Translations under genes and position numbers: made by a program
Part shown: positions 26,201 to 34,124 of the stretch, in pieces
Numbering within the stretch: position 1 is the first letter of the stretch
Layout of the letters: each line of letters starts with the position of its first letter
Notes under the pieces: generated by a model
The model's input: the letters and a program-made list of their open reading frames with translations, nothing else
Database searches by the model: none
What the model was told of the DNA's origin: nothing
Origin: JAJDTR01 sp965220415
GTDB lineage: Bacteria > Poribacteria > WGA-4E > JAJDTR01
DNA: 64,000 nt
Reading direction: 5' to 3'
Assembly: GCA_965220415.1 (NCBI GenBank)
Contig: OZ244829.1
Coordinates: 6,076,001 to 6,140,000, forward strand

Positions 26201-27274
26201 TCATTGACATCCATTGGATACTGCATTAAGGAAAAATAATCCTATTGCCCCCCAAAATCCCCAAGCCAATAGCTTAAAAATAAGATTTCCACGGTCCTTT
26301 TGACGCTTAAGATGGTGCTCATATTCTTCAAGAGAGCCATACTGCGAAATAATCTCTTGTTCACGCTTTTCTTGGGCTGCCCTCTGTTCAGCTTCTCGCC
26401 TTAACTGTTCTTCCCGTTTTATTCGTTCAGCTTCAATCTGTTTTTGTTGAACACGTCGTTCATATCTCTTGACGGCTTCTTTCGCCGTCACACCTTGTGT
26501 TCTTCTGGGTGTTTCCGAGACAACTCCCATTTTGTATTCGAATCTGGTATTACACCATCCACATGTGATTTTTGACCTGCGCTGAGTCTCGGGAATTCGC
26601 AACTCTCGTTGGCAATTCTTATTCGGGCAACTCACATGAGTCTTTTTCCTCATGTAGTAAAGGGTTTTGTGATTACCGGCGCCAATATTCTTATTCGGGC
26701 AACTCACATGGTTCTTTTTCCTATCTTCTAATTCAACTTGCCACTTTCTCCGATTTTGAACTTTCTGCTGATTTTCCTTTTCTGCTTCTCTCTTTAGCCA
26801 TTCAATTGCTTTATGCTTGGAGTAATGTTCATCGGCCCAATTACTGCTATCTGCCACGTAAACAAGAAGCGGGAGCATTTCACGAAGCGAATTCGGATAA
26901 ACGTCAAGATGAGAAAACAGCTCTGAGACGGCCTCATCCCTAGTGCGCTGGCTTCTTGATTCCAATTTGCTTTCAAGGTACTTCGAAAAATTTCCCTCAA
27001 TCGATTGCAACTGCCGATTGATTTTTGTGTCATTGCGGAGGAAAGTTCGAAGATTCTCAGTTTCCTCCCTGCCCTTCAATAGACTATGGCAATTTCCACA
27101 TAGCGTAAGCCCGTTATCAAGAACTAGACCAAACTGAGGGTATTTCTTTAGGGGTTTTATGTGGTGAACTTCAAGGTTCTTTTCAAATCCACATTTGCGA
27201 CAAGCATTTCCATCGCGACGTTTTACCTTATCTCGCCATGCCTTGTATTCAAGTGACTTTCGCTTGTCGTTCAT
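26201..27274 (-). CDS. HNH endonuclease-like protein with zinc ribbons, coiled coil and C-terminal membrane anchor
   Basis: 357 residues. N-terminal HNH nuclease fold: CRKCGF (C25, C28), VHHIKPL (H37, H38), DNGLTLCGNCH (N54, C59, C62, H63), with all catalytic and zinc residues present. The middle holds a zinc-ribbon region CPNKNCQREL to TCGWCNTRF. Before it stands a partial second copy: HVSCPNKN occurs twice, from a 36-bp direct repeat in the DNA (26615-26650 and 26687-26722, two mismatches, 72 bp apart). Then follows a charged coiled coil (about 268-325) and one membrane helix (about 331-349, LLAWGFWGAIGLFFL). The combination is unusual; a membrane-tethered nuclease would suit defence against incoming DNA, but that is inference. 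Confidence 0.78.
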   Translation of the reverse strand: MNDKRKSLEYKAWRDKVKRRDGNACRKCGFEKNLEVHHIKPLKKYPQFGLVLDNGLTLCGNCHSLLKGREETENLRTFLRNDTKINRQLQSIEGNFSKYLESKLESRSQRTRDEAVSELFSHLDVYPNSLREMLPLLVYVADSSNWADEHYSKHKAIEWLKREAEKENQQKVQNRRKWQVELEDRKKNHVSCPNKNIGAGNHKTLYYMRKKTHVSCPNKNCQRELRIPETQRRSKITCGWCNTRFEYKMGVVSETPRRTQGVTAKEAVKRYERRVQQKQIEAERIKREEQLRREAEQRAAQEKREQEIISQYGSLEEYEHHLKRQKDRGNLIFKLLAWGFWGAIGLFFLNAVSNGCQ

Positions 27275-27304
27275 TTCCTATTGCTTAGGTGGTTCGAACA
27301 CTCT

Positions 27305-28390
27305 TTATAATCGGTAAAATTCTCTCGCATTCTCGGACAAGATCTTGCGTGCCAATGTTTTCGGTAGCTTAGGCGGAAAAGCCTCCTCGGCGGAATCAAA
27401 ATGCCAATGGGGATAGTCTGTCGAGAACATCAGTAGGTCGTCCGAATCAAGTTGCCCGATTATCTGAAGTAACTGCTCCGCGGTGGGAGGAGCATCAATT
27501 GGCTGAAGTGTCAGGCGAATATGTTCACGGATATACTCGGACGGTAATCGCTTGACCCACGGCGTTAAGCGTCGCAAGCCGCGCCACTCCTTGTCAAATC
27601 GCCACATCAACGACGGCATCCATGTGAAGCCGCCTTCGATCAATGCCACGCGCAGATCGGGGAACTGGTCAAAAGCCCCTTCCGACACGAGGCTGAGCAC
27701 CTGCGCCTGAAACACCTGAGACATGCCCACATACTCTTCGAGATACGTAGAGGGCCAACCCACGGATGTCGGAGGCAGGCCGGGCGCGCCGCCGTAATGA
27801 ATCCCGACTGCGAGGTCATGCCGACACGCAGCGGCGTAAATAGGATGATAGCGCCTGTTGCCGTAGGGCGCCTGCGAGCGAACTGGCAGCATGACCTGTA
27901 CAAAGCCCGGATGATCGCCCAATCGATCAATCTCGCGCGCTGCCAATTCTGGATTCTGGCTCGGTACAATCAGAGAAGCCCTGAGCCGCGGCTCAGGCTC
28001 AAGCCAGTGTTCAATCTGCCAATCATTGACTGCGGAGGCAAGTGCTGCCGCGAGGTCTTCATTGTGTACGCTTTGTACGCGATACGCACAAGTAAGAATA
28101 CCGCATTCTACGTCCCAGGCATCTAGAGCATGTTCCCGTAGGAGAGCCAAATCGGAAGCAGGTCGGTCCGTTGAAGGCTCCGTGATTCCGGGTCGCGTCG
28201 ATGTCGGCGCACCGCGCGGATAATCATTTGCGTCAGGTCCATAGAAACCGGAATCTTTGCAATGATCTACCCAGTAGTCCGGCAGGTACGGGTAGAGGAT
28301 GTCAAGCGGCGGCAATGGGTTGTGCAGATCGCAATCGATTACCGGCCAACCTGCCTGAATGAAACCTGGTTTCCCATTTGATGATGCCAT
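27305..28390 (-). CDS. Amidohydrolase-family (PF04909) metal-dependent hydrolase, copy 3
   Basis: 361 residues, third paralogue: WPVIDCDLHNPL (metal motif), DLAVGIHYGG, VALIEGGFTWMPSLMWRFD and FSTDYPHWHFDSAE. More diverged than copies 1 and 2: a KDSGFYGPDANDYPRGAPTS insert-like stretch near residues 45-65 and TLQPIDAPPTAEQLLQ in place of the EEPPKQEYFQQLL tail. It is separated from copy 2 by the 4.2 kb accessory block. Upstream is a good minus-strand promoter. Probably a related hydrolase with different substrate; unknown. Confidence 0.88.
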   Translation of the reverse strand: MASSNGKPGFIQAGWPVIDCDLHNPLPPLDILYPYLPDYWVDHCKDSGFYGPDANDYPRGAPTSTRPGITEPSTDRPASDLALLREHALDAWDVECGILTCAYRVQSVHNEDLAAALASAVNDWQIEHWLEPEPRLRASLIVPSQNPELAAREIDRLGDHPGFVQVMLPVRSQAPYGNRRYHPIYAAACRHDLAVGIHYGGAPGLPPTSVGWPSTYLEEYVGMSQVFQAQVLSLVSEGAFDQFPDLRVALIEGGFTWMPSLMWRFDKEWRGLRRLTPWVKRLPSEYIREHIRLTLQPIDAPPTAEQLLQIIGQLDSDDLLMFSTDYPHWHFDSAEEAFPPKLPKTLARKILSENAREFYRL

Positions 28391-28457
28391 GAAGCTACCT
28401 TCCTGTCGTGAATTTCTCTCTCAATTTTCAATGGTGCTCAGTAGGTCTAGCATACCT

Positions 28458-28486
28458 AGCATACCTTCTCTATCCGGTTTTGTCAA
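28458..28486 (-). promoter_or_regulatory. Probable sigma70-type promoter of amidohydrolase copy 3
   Basis: On the minus strand, TTGACA (28486-28481), 17 bases, then TATGCT (28463-28458), about 68 bp before the start codon at 28390. A second TATGCT follows 10 bases on. The -35 box is a perfect match; the -10 matches four of six. Confidence 0.5.
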
Positions 28487-28603
28487 TACAAAACGGGTGT
28501 TGACGGGACATCCTAGCGGCTTAGAATCGCACCCGTAGTACTGGAGATTGAACGAAGTTCAAGAAGACATCTCGATAGTCCTATATTTCACGCAGGCCCG
28601 GTA

Positions 28604-28695
28604 AGTGCGATCAATCGAACGATCAACTGAGTGAATAGCGAAGGCGATAGTAAATCCCATAGTGAGTGCGATAGAGGTCCCTTTCTAACCGCACC
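28604..28695 (+). repeat. R1 interspersed repeat, full-length copy
   Basis: 92 bp: AGTGCGATCAATCGAACGAT, CAACTGAGTGAATAGCGAAG, GCGATAGTAAATCCC, GTGCGATAGAGGTCCC and end CTAACCGCACC. Lies in the 416-bp gap between amidohydrolase copy 3 and the phytanoyl-CoA dioxygenase gene, otherwise empty. Confidence 0.7.
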
Positions 28696-28806
28696 GGACT
28701 GCACCAAGAAACTATCGAATTTAACTGATGATCTTCATATAATCTCCACCACTCTTTACATGAGTGTCTTCTGCGCATCCCATGTCTTACAGAACAAACA
28801 ACATTT

Positions 28807-29658
28807 TCATCCGCGTGACGGTTCGCTCATCCGCTCCCGTGCCTGACGGGAGAGTTCTGCCAAATGCCCATCGTTTGCCAGGTTCTGCTCCAAATGCCGC
28901 ATACGTTCAGGTCCGGCTGTGCGTACCATTTTCTCCCCATATTTGCGATTGATCCAAAATCGGGAAGCGGTTGCAATCTGACTGCGCAGGTCATCCAGCC
29001 GATCTTCAGGATAGCGTTGGCTCAAATTTATAGTGAACATGCGCCGCCGAACGCCTCCGCCAAATGCCGCGTGTTTGGTGTTATGATTGAACATAACAAG
29101 GTCGCCGGGATGCGTCTCTAAGACAGCCGCCGGTATATCTCGTCCATGTAGCCCCCACTGTTCTTGACTATTCCCAATGCGATTGCTCAACGCATCTGCA
29201 TACCCGTCACCGAGGAGATGACTGCCCGGAATGACCCGCAGTGCTCCGGTGTCACGCGTCAAATGATCGAGGTAAAAAGCGATTTTGATGTACATCGGAT
29301 CTTCCGGTTTCCGTGCTCCATCGGAGTGCCATCTGGTCTCTCCTACGTAGAAGTTCCCGTCGCTGCCCGTATAATTAAAGTCATCCCCTAAGATTGAATA
29401 AGCAGTACCAAGTATACGTGGATCGTCCAACAAAGTACACAGCACCTCGCTTTGATCGATAAACGGAACGATACACGAACGAGCCTTCTCATCGTGGGGC
29501 TTGCCGTTGTGTCCGCCCCCGTGCATCTCCCAAACAGTCTCGAACTCACTCTGAATCTCTTCGATTCGGTCAGTCATCAGCCCGGGAAAACTGAGATAGC
29601 CAAAAGTACGAAAGAAACTCAACTGTTGTTCGGTTAGCTTAAATTTCTGGTCTTCCAT
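28807..29658 (-). CDS. Phytanoyl-CoA dioxygenase family protein (Fe(II)/2-oxoglutarate oxygenase)
   Basis: 283 residues. Double-stranded beta-helix fold with the metal facial triad: TRWHSDG (H111, D113) and NHNTKHAAFGG (H196). The 2-oxoglutarate-binding arginine is in GVRRRMFTIN (about 204-206). Family members hydroxylate alpha carbons of acyl groups or small metabolites using 2-oxoglutarate and oxygen, releasing succinate and CO2. Poribacterial and sponge-symbiont genomes hold many paralogues. It closes the minus-strand catabolic run and may feed the alcohol dehydrogenase; substrate unknown. Confidence 0.9.
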   Translation of the reverse strand: MEDQKFKLTEQQLSFFRTFGYLSFPGLMTDRIEEIQSEFETVWEMHGGGHNGKPHDEKARSCIVPFIDQSEVLCTLLDDPRILGTAYSILGDDFNYTGSDGNFYVGETRWHSDGARKPEDPMYIKIAFYLDHLTRDTGALRVIPGSHLLGDGYADALSNRIGNSQEQWGLHGRDIPAAVLETHPGDLVMFNHNTKHAAFGGGVRRRMFTINLSQRYPEDRLDDLRSQIATASRFWINRKYGEKMVRTAGPERMRHLEQNLANDGHLAELSRQARERMSEPSRG

Positions 29659-29726
29659 TTCTTCTCCTTACAAGTCTCTTTATCCGATTCACGTAATCAA
29701 TGCACTTGAATCATAGAGAGATGGCA

Positions 29727-30925
29727 TTACCATCCCATCGGACACCACGGCTTGATGTGGTAGGAGAACATAGCATCGGCACGCCCTAGGGCACCATGCT
29801 TCCGTTCCTCAATGCGCCCGGCGCGTGCAAGGGTTGAGAATGTCACGCCACCCAAATAGGTGCCAGCCAAATCGGAGGCGGTCAACACAAGCTCCGGCGA
29901 TTTGCGTGAACGCCGACATTCCGCCCCATCCGGACCGCCAACCAACTCATAACACCCTTCATTCCAGGGGCAGAACGTGTCGTGTAATTCAATCACCAAA
30001 GATTCGCTCTGAGAGTAACATCGGCTCGACAAAGCAACCTGCGCATCCATCAACCGCAGCCATTTTGCGTCTCGGGTTAATCGCTGCAAACGGCGGGGGT
30101 CAGCCAACATCCAAATCAAGGAGTCATCCACCGGACGATTCGGAGCGACTATGGAGGATTTGAGATCGACACCGAAGCAAAATTGCCATAAGGACGCATA
30201 GGCGTCGCGAGATGTCGCCATAAGCCCGACCACTCTCAGCGTGTCGCCAATTGTCCGGTAGATTACATAACCATCAACGTTGTCGCCCTCCTCATAAACG
30301 ACATAATAGTTGGCACTGCAGCCGTCTCGCCGGAAGTCGAAATCACTGGCGATATAATCCCACACATAGTCGGGGCGGCGCACCCAGCCAGGTCTGTCTG
30401 CCCCGGTACGCTCGAACACTTCTGGAAATCTGCTTCTCATCTCGCAAGTCTTTACGTATCTGGTTTGTCCTTTGGATTCGATAGGTGGATTAAACGCTGT
30501 GTGTTCCCTAGCAACTGTCCAGTCCTCGCGATGCGACCCGATGCCGTATCCATAGCGCCCGTAAATGATACTTTCCGACGCACCTAGGCCAGCAATCGGC
30601 TCTCCGCGATCACGGATGTCTTGAAACTGTCGCTTCATCATTGCCGTCATGATTCCGCGTCGTCGATGAGTCGCCTGCACGCAAACATGACTCACGCCTG
30701 CCATCGGTAACACATTCCCGGGCACCCGAATATCCAAGGAAAAAGCGTGAATCGTCGCGACGATCTCTCCCTTGTCGAATACCCCAACGTACGGTCAATC
30801 TCAAAATGGTGCCTGGTCATCGGTAATTCCAGACTAAGGTCAAATCCGAGCGTACGCCCCATAGGTTTCGTCCACGCCTCATATTGGTCGTCCTCATCAT
30901 CAATTGGACGCATCTCCCATTCCAT
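29727..30925 (-). pseudogene. Eis-family GNAT acetyltransferase, frameshifted near the N-terminus
   Basis: Two frames join to one full-length Eis-type protein of about 399 residues. Frame 1 from ATG 30925 gives EWEMRPIDDEDDQYEAWTKP to HHFEIDRTLG. The frame then changes at the GGGG run (30782-30785, plus-strand CCCC); one more G would restore VFDKGEIVATIHAFSLDIRV, continuing into the long frame ending at 29727. The long frame has the Eis GNAT core: GVSHVCVQATHRRRGIMTAM (acetyl-CoA site), LGASESIIYGRYGYG, then a second GNAT-like fold and a sterol-carrier-like C-terminal domain ending PWCPMGW. The 30737 start in the long frame is an internal TTG. The break sits in a homopolymer, so an assembly error is as likely as a real mutation. 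Confidence 0.72.
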
Positions 30926-31498
30926 GTCTTGCCTTTCCCTAGAAGACTACAGTAGACATCTTTCCAAAATAATTTCGGTTGTTTCGGGATTTTTCACAGT
31001 GTTGATTGGCCAAAGGATCCAATGTACAGTCAAGAGATTAAGGAGATTTGCCTGTATACCTGTTACCCGCTTGTCTGCTTACCTTCCTGCTCTGATCCTC
31101 TGTATCTCCATGATTGAATTAACGCAAGTTGCATTCTATTGACATTTCGATCCTCTGGATCGAGGAAAGAGACTCCGACTAGAACGTGTTACTTGCTGAA
31201 TGAATTATTCCGACAGGGATAATGGCGTGCTACCAAGTAACACACCACATAGCGCTCCGCTGGAGCGCGGAAATCTGGAGATGCTGCATTCTATTGACAT
31301 TGAGGATTTCTATCGCACTCGCTATTCACTCGTTTGATCCTCTGGATCGAGGAAAGGACTCTGACTAGTAAGTGTTGCTTGCTGGATGAATTATTCCGAC
31401 AGAGATAATGGCGTGCTATCAAGAACTACTATCGCGGTCGTTATTCCTTCCCTCGATCTCTCGTAATTCATTGGTTGATTACTCGCTAAATGATATGC
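30926..31498. other. Repeat-rich spacer: direct repeat pair with R1 insertion
   Basis: Copy A (31131-31237) and copy B (31286-31423) of a long direct repeat beginning GCATTCTATTGACATT and running through GGATAATGGCGTGCTA. Copy B differs by a 34-bp R1 segment (31302-31335) in place of TC. A GTAACACACCACATAGCGC segment separates the copies. A further R1 unit lies at 31425-31455. No gene seen. Confidence 0.6.
31302..31335 (-). repeat. R1 segment inserted in a direct repeat (filled site)
   Basis: On the minus strand: AAACGAGTGAATAGCGAG, then TGCGATAGAAATCCTC. Flanked by GACATT and GATCC, which are joined by only TC in copy A (31131-31237) and copy C (32358-32424). Confidence 0.6.
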
Positions 31499-31780
31499 TC
31501 AAAAGCCATCAATGGGATTAAGGGAGCCCGCTACGGTGAGCAGACCCCGGGGCTCGTTTACAGTGACGCCGTCGAAATTAGAGCGGATTTTTTCAACAAA
31601 CTCTGAAATTGCGCTTGAAGCCTTGCCGGGCGTGGCTCGAAGCCGTTTGCGACACACTTCGCTAAAGTCCGCTAAAGTCCGCGCACATATTTCACCCCAC
31701 TTTTTTGAGGAACACCTGGATAGCGGGTTAGAAAGTAATGATGCGTCTATAAATTTGCCGTGCTCAATACGTTGCCACAT
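31499..31780 (-). other. Open frame of uncertain reality
   Basis: A 93-codon frame (from ATG 31780) that is open back to about 31890 without another start codon. It reads like plausible protein (RIEHGKFIDASLLSN, SAISEFVEKIRSNFDG) but nothing is recognised. The plus strand is also open across the same region for 130 codons from 31512. Probably a gene fragment; neither strand is convincing. Confidence 0.2.
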
Positions 31781-32249
31781 CCGGTCGTCTCTTGTCTCAA
31801 TGAACGCTTGGATCCTTGTTTTTCGGAGCGTCGGTTTAAGCGGCTTGTTAGCATTTTCTGAAATGGAGAATTCCTTTGCCGGAGCGGGTTCTCAGGAATC
31901 GTGATCTTAACAAAATGCTAACAGAAAAAAGTTCCGCCGCCATGATGGCGGGTATATTACAATATACAACACGCACATTAAGTTGTCAATCTAATATTGG
32001 CAAGTTGCGGGGAAGAAAAATTGGCTGACAGTGTTTATCAGGGCATAGCCAAATTATATCAGGGCATAGCCAAATTATATGTCATCTTCCGCATAATAGA
32101 CTTGTGCAATCTCGAATTTTCACATGCCAGATCTTAGGGTATATATTCACAAACGAGAATAAATCACCAAGGTACTACCGTGAGTCCGATTGATTGACCG
32201 GTTTTGCCCTTCCATCATCAACTTCATTTCTACAAGGTAACACACCACA

Positions 32250-32335
32250 TTGCACAGGATCTACTATCGCACTCACTAAGGGATCTCTATCGCCTTCGCT
32301 GTCCACTCAGTTGATCGTTCGTTTGATCTTCTGGA
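32250..32335 (-). repeat. R1 interspersed repeat
   Basis: Read on the minus strand: GATCAAACGAACGATCAACT, GAGTGGACAGCGAAGGCGAT, AGAGATCCCTTAGTGAGTGC, GATAGTAGATCC. Oriented opposite to the copy at 32478. Confidence 0.65.
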
Positions 32336-32357
32336 GTGCAGACGCGAGGAGGGATCG

Positions 32358-32424
32358 TATTCTATTGACATTTCGATCCTCTGAATCGAGGAAAGAGACT
32401 CCGACTAGAACGTGTTACTTGCTG
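32358..32424 (+). repeat. Direct repeat, copy C
   Basis: Matches 31131-31198 almost base for base (TATTGACATTTCGATCCTCT, ATCGAGGAAAGAGACTCCGA, CTAGAACGTGTTACTTGCTG). It has the short TC form at the R1 insertion point, as copy A does. Confidence 0.65.
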
Positions 32425-32477
32425 GCGATACCAGCGTTTGTGAATCGTTCCGGTAGAACTACTGTAAGAGATCGGGC

Positions 32478-32600
32478 GCGTGTACAACGATCAACTGAGT
32501 GGTTAACGAAGGCGATAGTAAATCCCGTGCGATAGGGATCTTCAAGTGAAGACGATAGAAAATCCCTTGCGGTAGTTAATCCCGTAGAAGTTCCCGCGCA
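32478..32600 (+). repeat. R1 interspersed repeat, multi-unit copy
   Basis: ACGATCAACTGAGTGGTTAA, CGAAGGCGATAGTAAATCCC, GTGCGATAGGGATC, AAGACGATAGAAAATCCC, TTGCGGTAGTTAATCCC, GTAGAAGTTCCC: one head module and five tail modules in tandem. Confidence 0.65.
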
Positions 32601-32681
32601 ACGCAATTTCCTATTTATTACCCGTCTTACGGTTTTAGGGCGGTGACTAATCATTATCCACTAGTCACTAACACTCATGTG

Positions 32682-33683
32682 CTACATTCCCTTGAAGAAA
32701 TCAACCAAATCTTTCCCGTGCGTTCTCGCATTGACCTTGTTGTCAATCTTGGAAATCTTCCCCGCTTTGTCAACAACGATGGTAATGCGCTTGCTAAGGT
32801 CGCTTGGGCTATCCGCAGCACCGAAAAGCAAGCTTAGGTTACGCCCCGTGTCCACAAGCAGCGGGAAGTTCAAATCATGCTCCTTCACGAATCTTTTATG
32901 CGACTCGGCATCCTGAACACTGATACCGAAAACTTGGGCATCATGCACGGAAAAAGCGCTCGACTCATCCCGGAGCGAGCAAACCTCTGCCGTTCAGCCA
33001 CCCGTAAAATCCTTGGGATAAAACGCTAACACAACGCTCCGCTTTCCTTTGAACTGACTGAGTTGATATCTCTCGCCATCTTGGTCGACCGCGATGAAGT
33101 CGGGCGCAGGTTTCCCGACCTCCAGTTCAACGGGCACGTGTTCCTCAACAAACTTGACGACATCTGCGCCATGATTCGCAACGTCAACGTTCTCGTCAAT
33201 GACTCTGATATATCCGGCTTTGTCAATAATGAACGTGACGCGATTAGAGGCGTTGAACCGTTCCATTATCCCACTATAGATTTTGCTCACCGCAAATCCG
33301 GTGTCTGCAAGCAGTGAAAAACCAAACTTCTCAGCTTCTTGAAATTTCTTATGAGATTGCACATCATCAACACTAATTCCAAGCACCACAGTGTCAGTAT
33401 CTTCAATCCGGCTCAGCTCATCCCGGAGCGAGCGTAATTCCGTTGTTCAGCCACCGGTAAAATCCTTGGGATAAAACGCCAAAACGACGTTCTTGCTACC
33501 GAGATAATCGCGCAGGTTACGTTTAACGCCATCTTCATCCATTAACGTAAAATCCGGCGCTGCCATGCCAATCTGCAGTGCTTTGAATTCCTTCATTGAT
33601 TCTCCCTCCGAATCTGCATACACAGTGAGTAACACGAATGTAGTTAAAGTTAGAACGATTGCCTTTATTGAAGCGCTATACAT
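32682..33683 (-). CDS. Tandem two-domain peroxiredoxin with two selenocysteine (UGA) codons
   Basis: Start ATG 33683 with AAGGAGG seven bases upstream; 333 residues if both UGA codons are read through. The N-terminus (about 4-22, hydrophobic, ending VYA) is a signal peptide, so the protein is probably periplasmic. Domain 1 (about 35-180) and domain 2 (about 182-333) are both AhpC/TSA-Bcp peroxiredoxins: APDFTLMDEDG / APDFIAVDQDG, then VVLAFYPKDFTGG in each. The residue that must be the peroxidatic cysteine is encoded by TGA in both (codon 79, 33447-33449; codon 230, 32994-32996). The same frame continues with TTELRSLRDEL and TAEVCSLRDES and then GISVDDVQSHKKF / GISVQDAESHKRF. Nothing else interrupts the frame. 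Each TGA is followed by a SECIS-like hairpin. Expected to reduce peroxides with a selenolate, resolved by thiol partners. Automated calling would split it into three fragments. Confidence 0.9.
32958..32980 (-). promoter_or_regulatory. Bacterial SECIS-like hairpin for UGA 2
   Basis: RNA 13 nt after UGA: stem GCUCGCUC, loop CGGGAU, then GAG-U-CGAGC: eight pairs with one bulged U on the 3' side. The UGA-to-loop distance is 21 nt and the loop has G in its second position, fitting the published bacterial SECIS consensus as I remember it (loop 16-37 nt after UGA). Confidence 0.72.
33411..33433 (-). promoter_or_regulatory. Bacterial SECIS-like hairpin for UGA 1
   Basis: RNA 13 nt after UGA: stem GCUCGCUC, loop CGGGAU, then GAGC-U-GAGC: eight pairs with one bulged U. 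Same distance (21 nt) and loop as the hairpin after UGA 2; the bulge has moved by one base pair while pairing is kept. Confidence 0.72.
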
Positions 33684-33773
33684 ATCATTCCTCCTTGAGG
33701 ATTCTCTCTGTAGATCTTTACGAATTATACGTGTCCGACGCCTCACCTGTCAAGATTCTAGTATCGACATATC

Positions 33774-34009
33774 AGGGGAAACGCATTTTATTCTCTGCCT
33801 GACAAAATGAAAACCAGACTAAGTTTGTGATAATTTTCTTAAGTGTCGTAGGTTGGGTTAAACCGAATTTGTCAATAGTCCCAAATCCAAGAGACGTTTT
33901 CGAATACCCACTGTGACGAAAGTGCCAAAATTTGAGTGAGAGCCAATACCAATCGTACATTCTTCCGCCATGAGATTGCCTTTATAATTAGATGCATTTC
34001 CCTTGGTTG
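33774..34009. mobile_element. MITE, copy 1 (about 236 bp)
   Basis: Left end AGGGGAAACGCATTTTATTC, right end TTAGATGCATTTCCCTTGG: imperfect terminal inverted repeats. Flanked by GACATATC (33766-33773) and GGCATATC (34010-34017), an 8-bp target duplication with one mismatch. Internal landmarks CGTAGGTTGGGTT and AGTGCCAAAATTTGAGTGAG are shared with copies at 45318 and 61404. No coding capacity. Confidence 0.75.
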
Positions 34010-34124
34010 GCATATCATTTCGGATTGACGCCTTTGAGGAGGTCTGTTATTATCATTTCTCAACAGTCACATCCCGCTAGTTGCCAACCATCAAACCTCA
34101 ATCACCAACCGCGTCAATATTGTT

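Larger units (their letters stand above)
31781..32681. other. Repeat-rich spacer, 0.9 kb
   Basis: Contains a 21-bp tandem duplication TATCAGGGCATAGCCAAATT(A) at 32036-32077, two R1 blocks (32250-32335 minus, 32478-32600 plus) in opposite orientation, and copy C of the direct repeat from 31131 (32358-32424). No gene recognised. Confidence 0.6.

Noticed and set aside
31512..31904. 130-codon plus-strand frame in the spacer
   Set aside because: The minus strand is equally open and neither resembles a known protein; kept only as an uncertain region.
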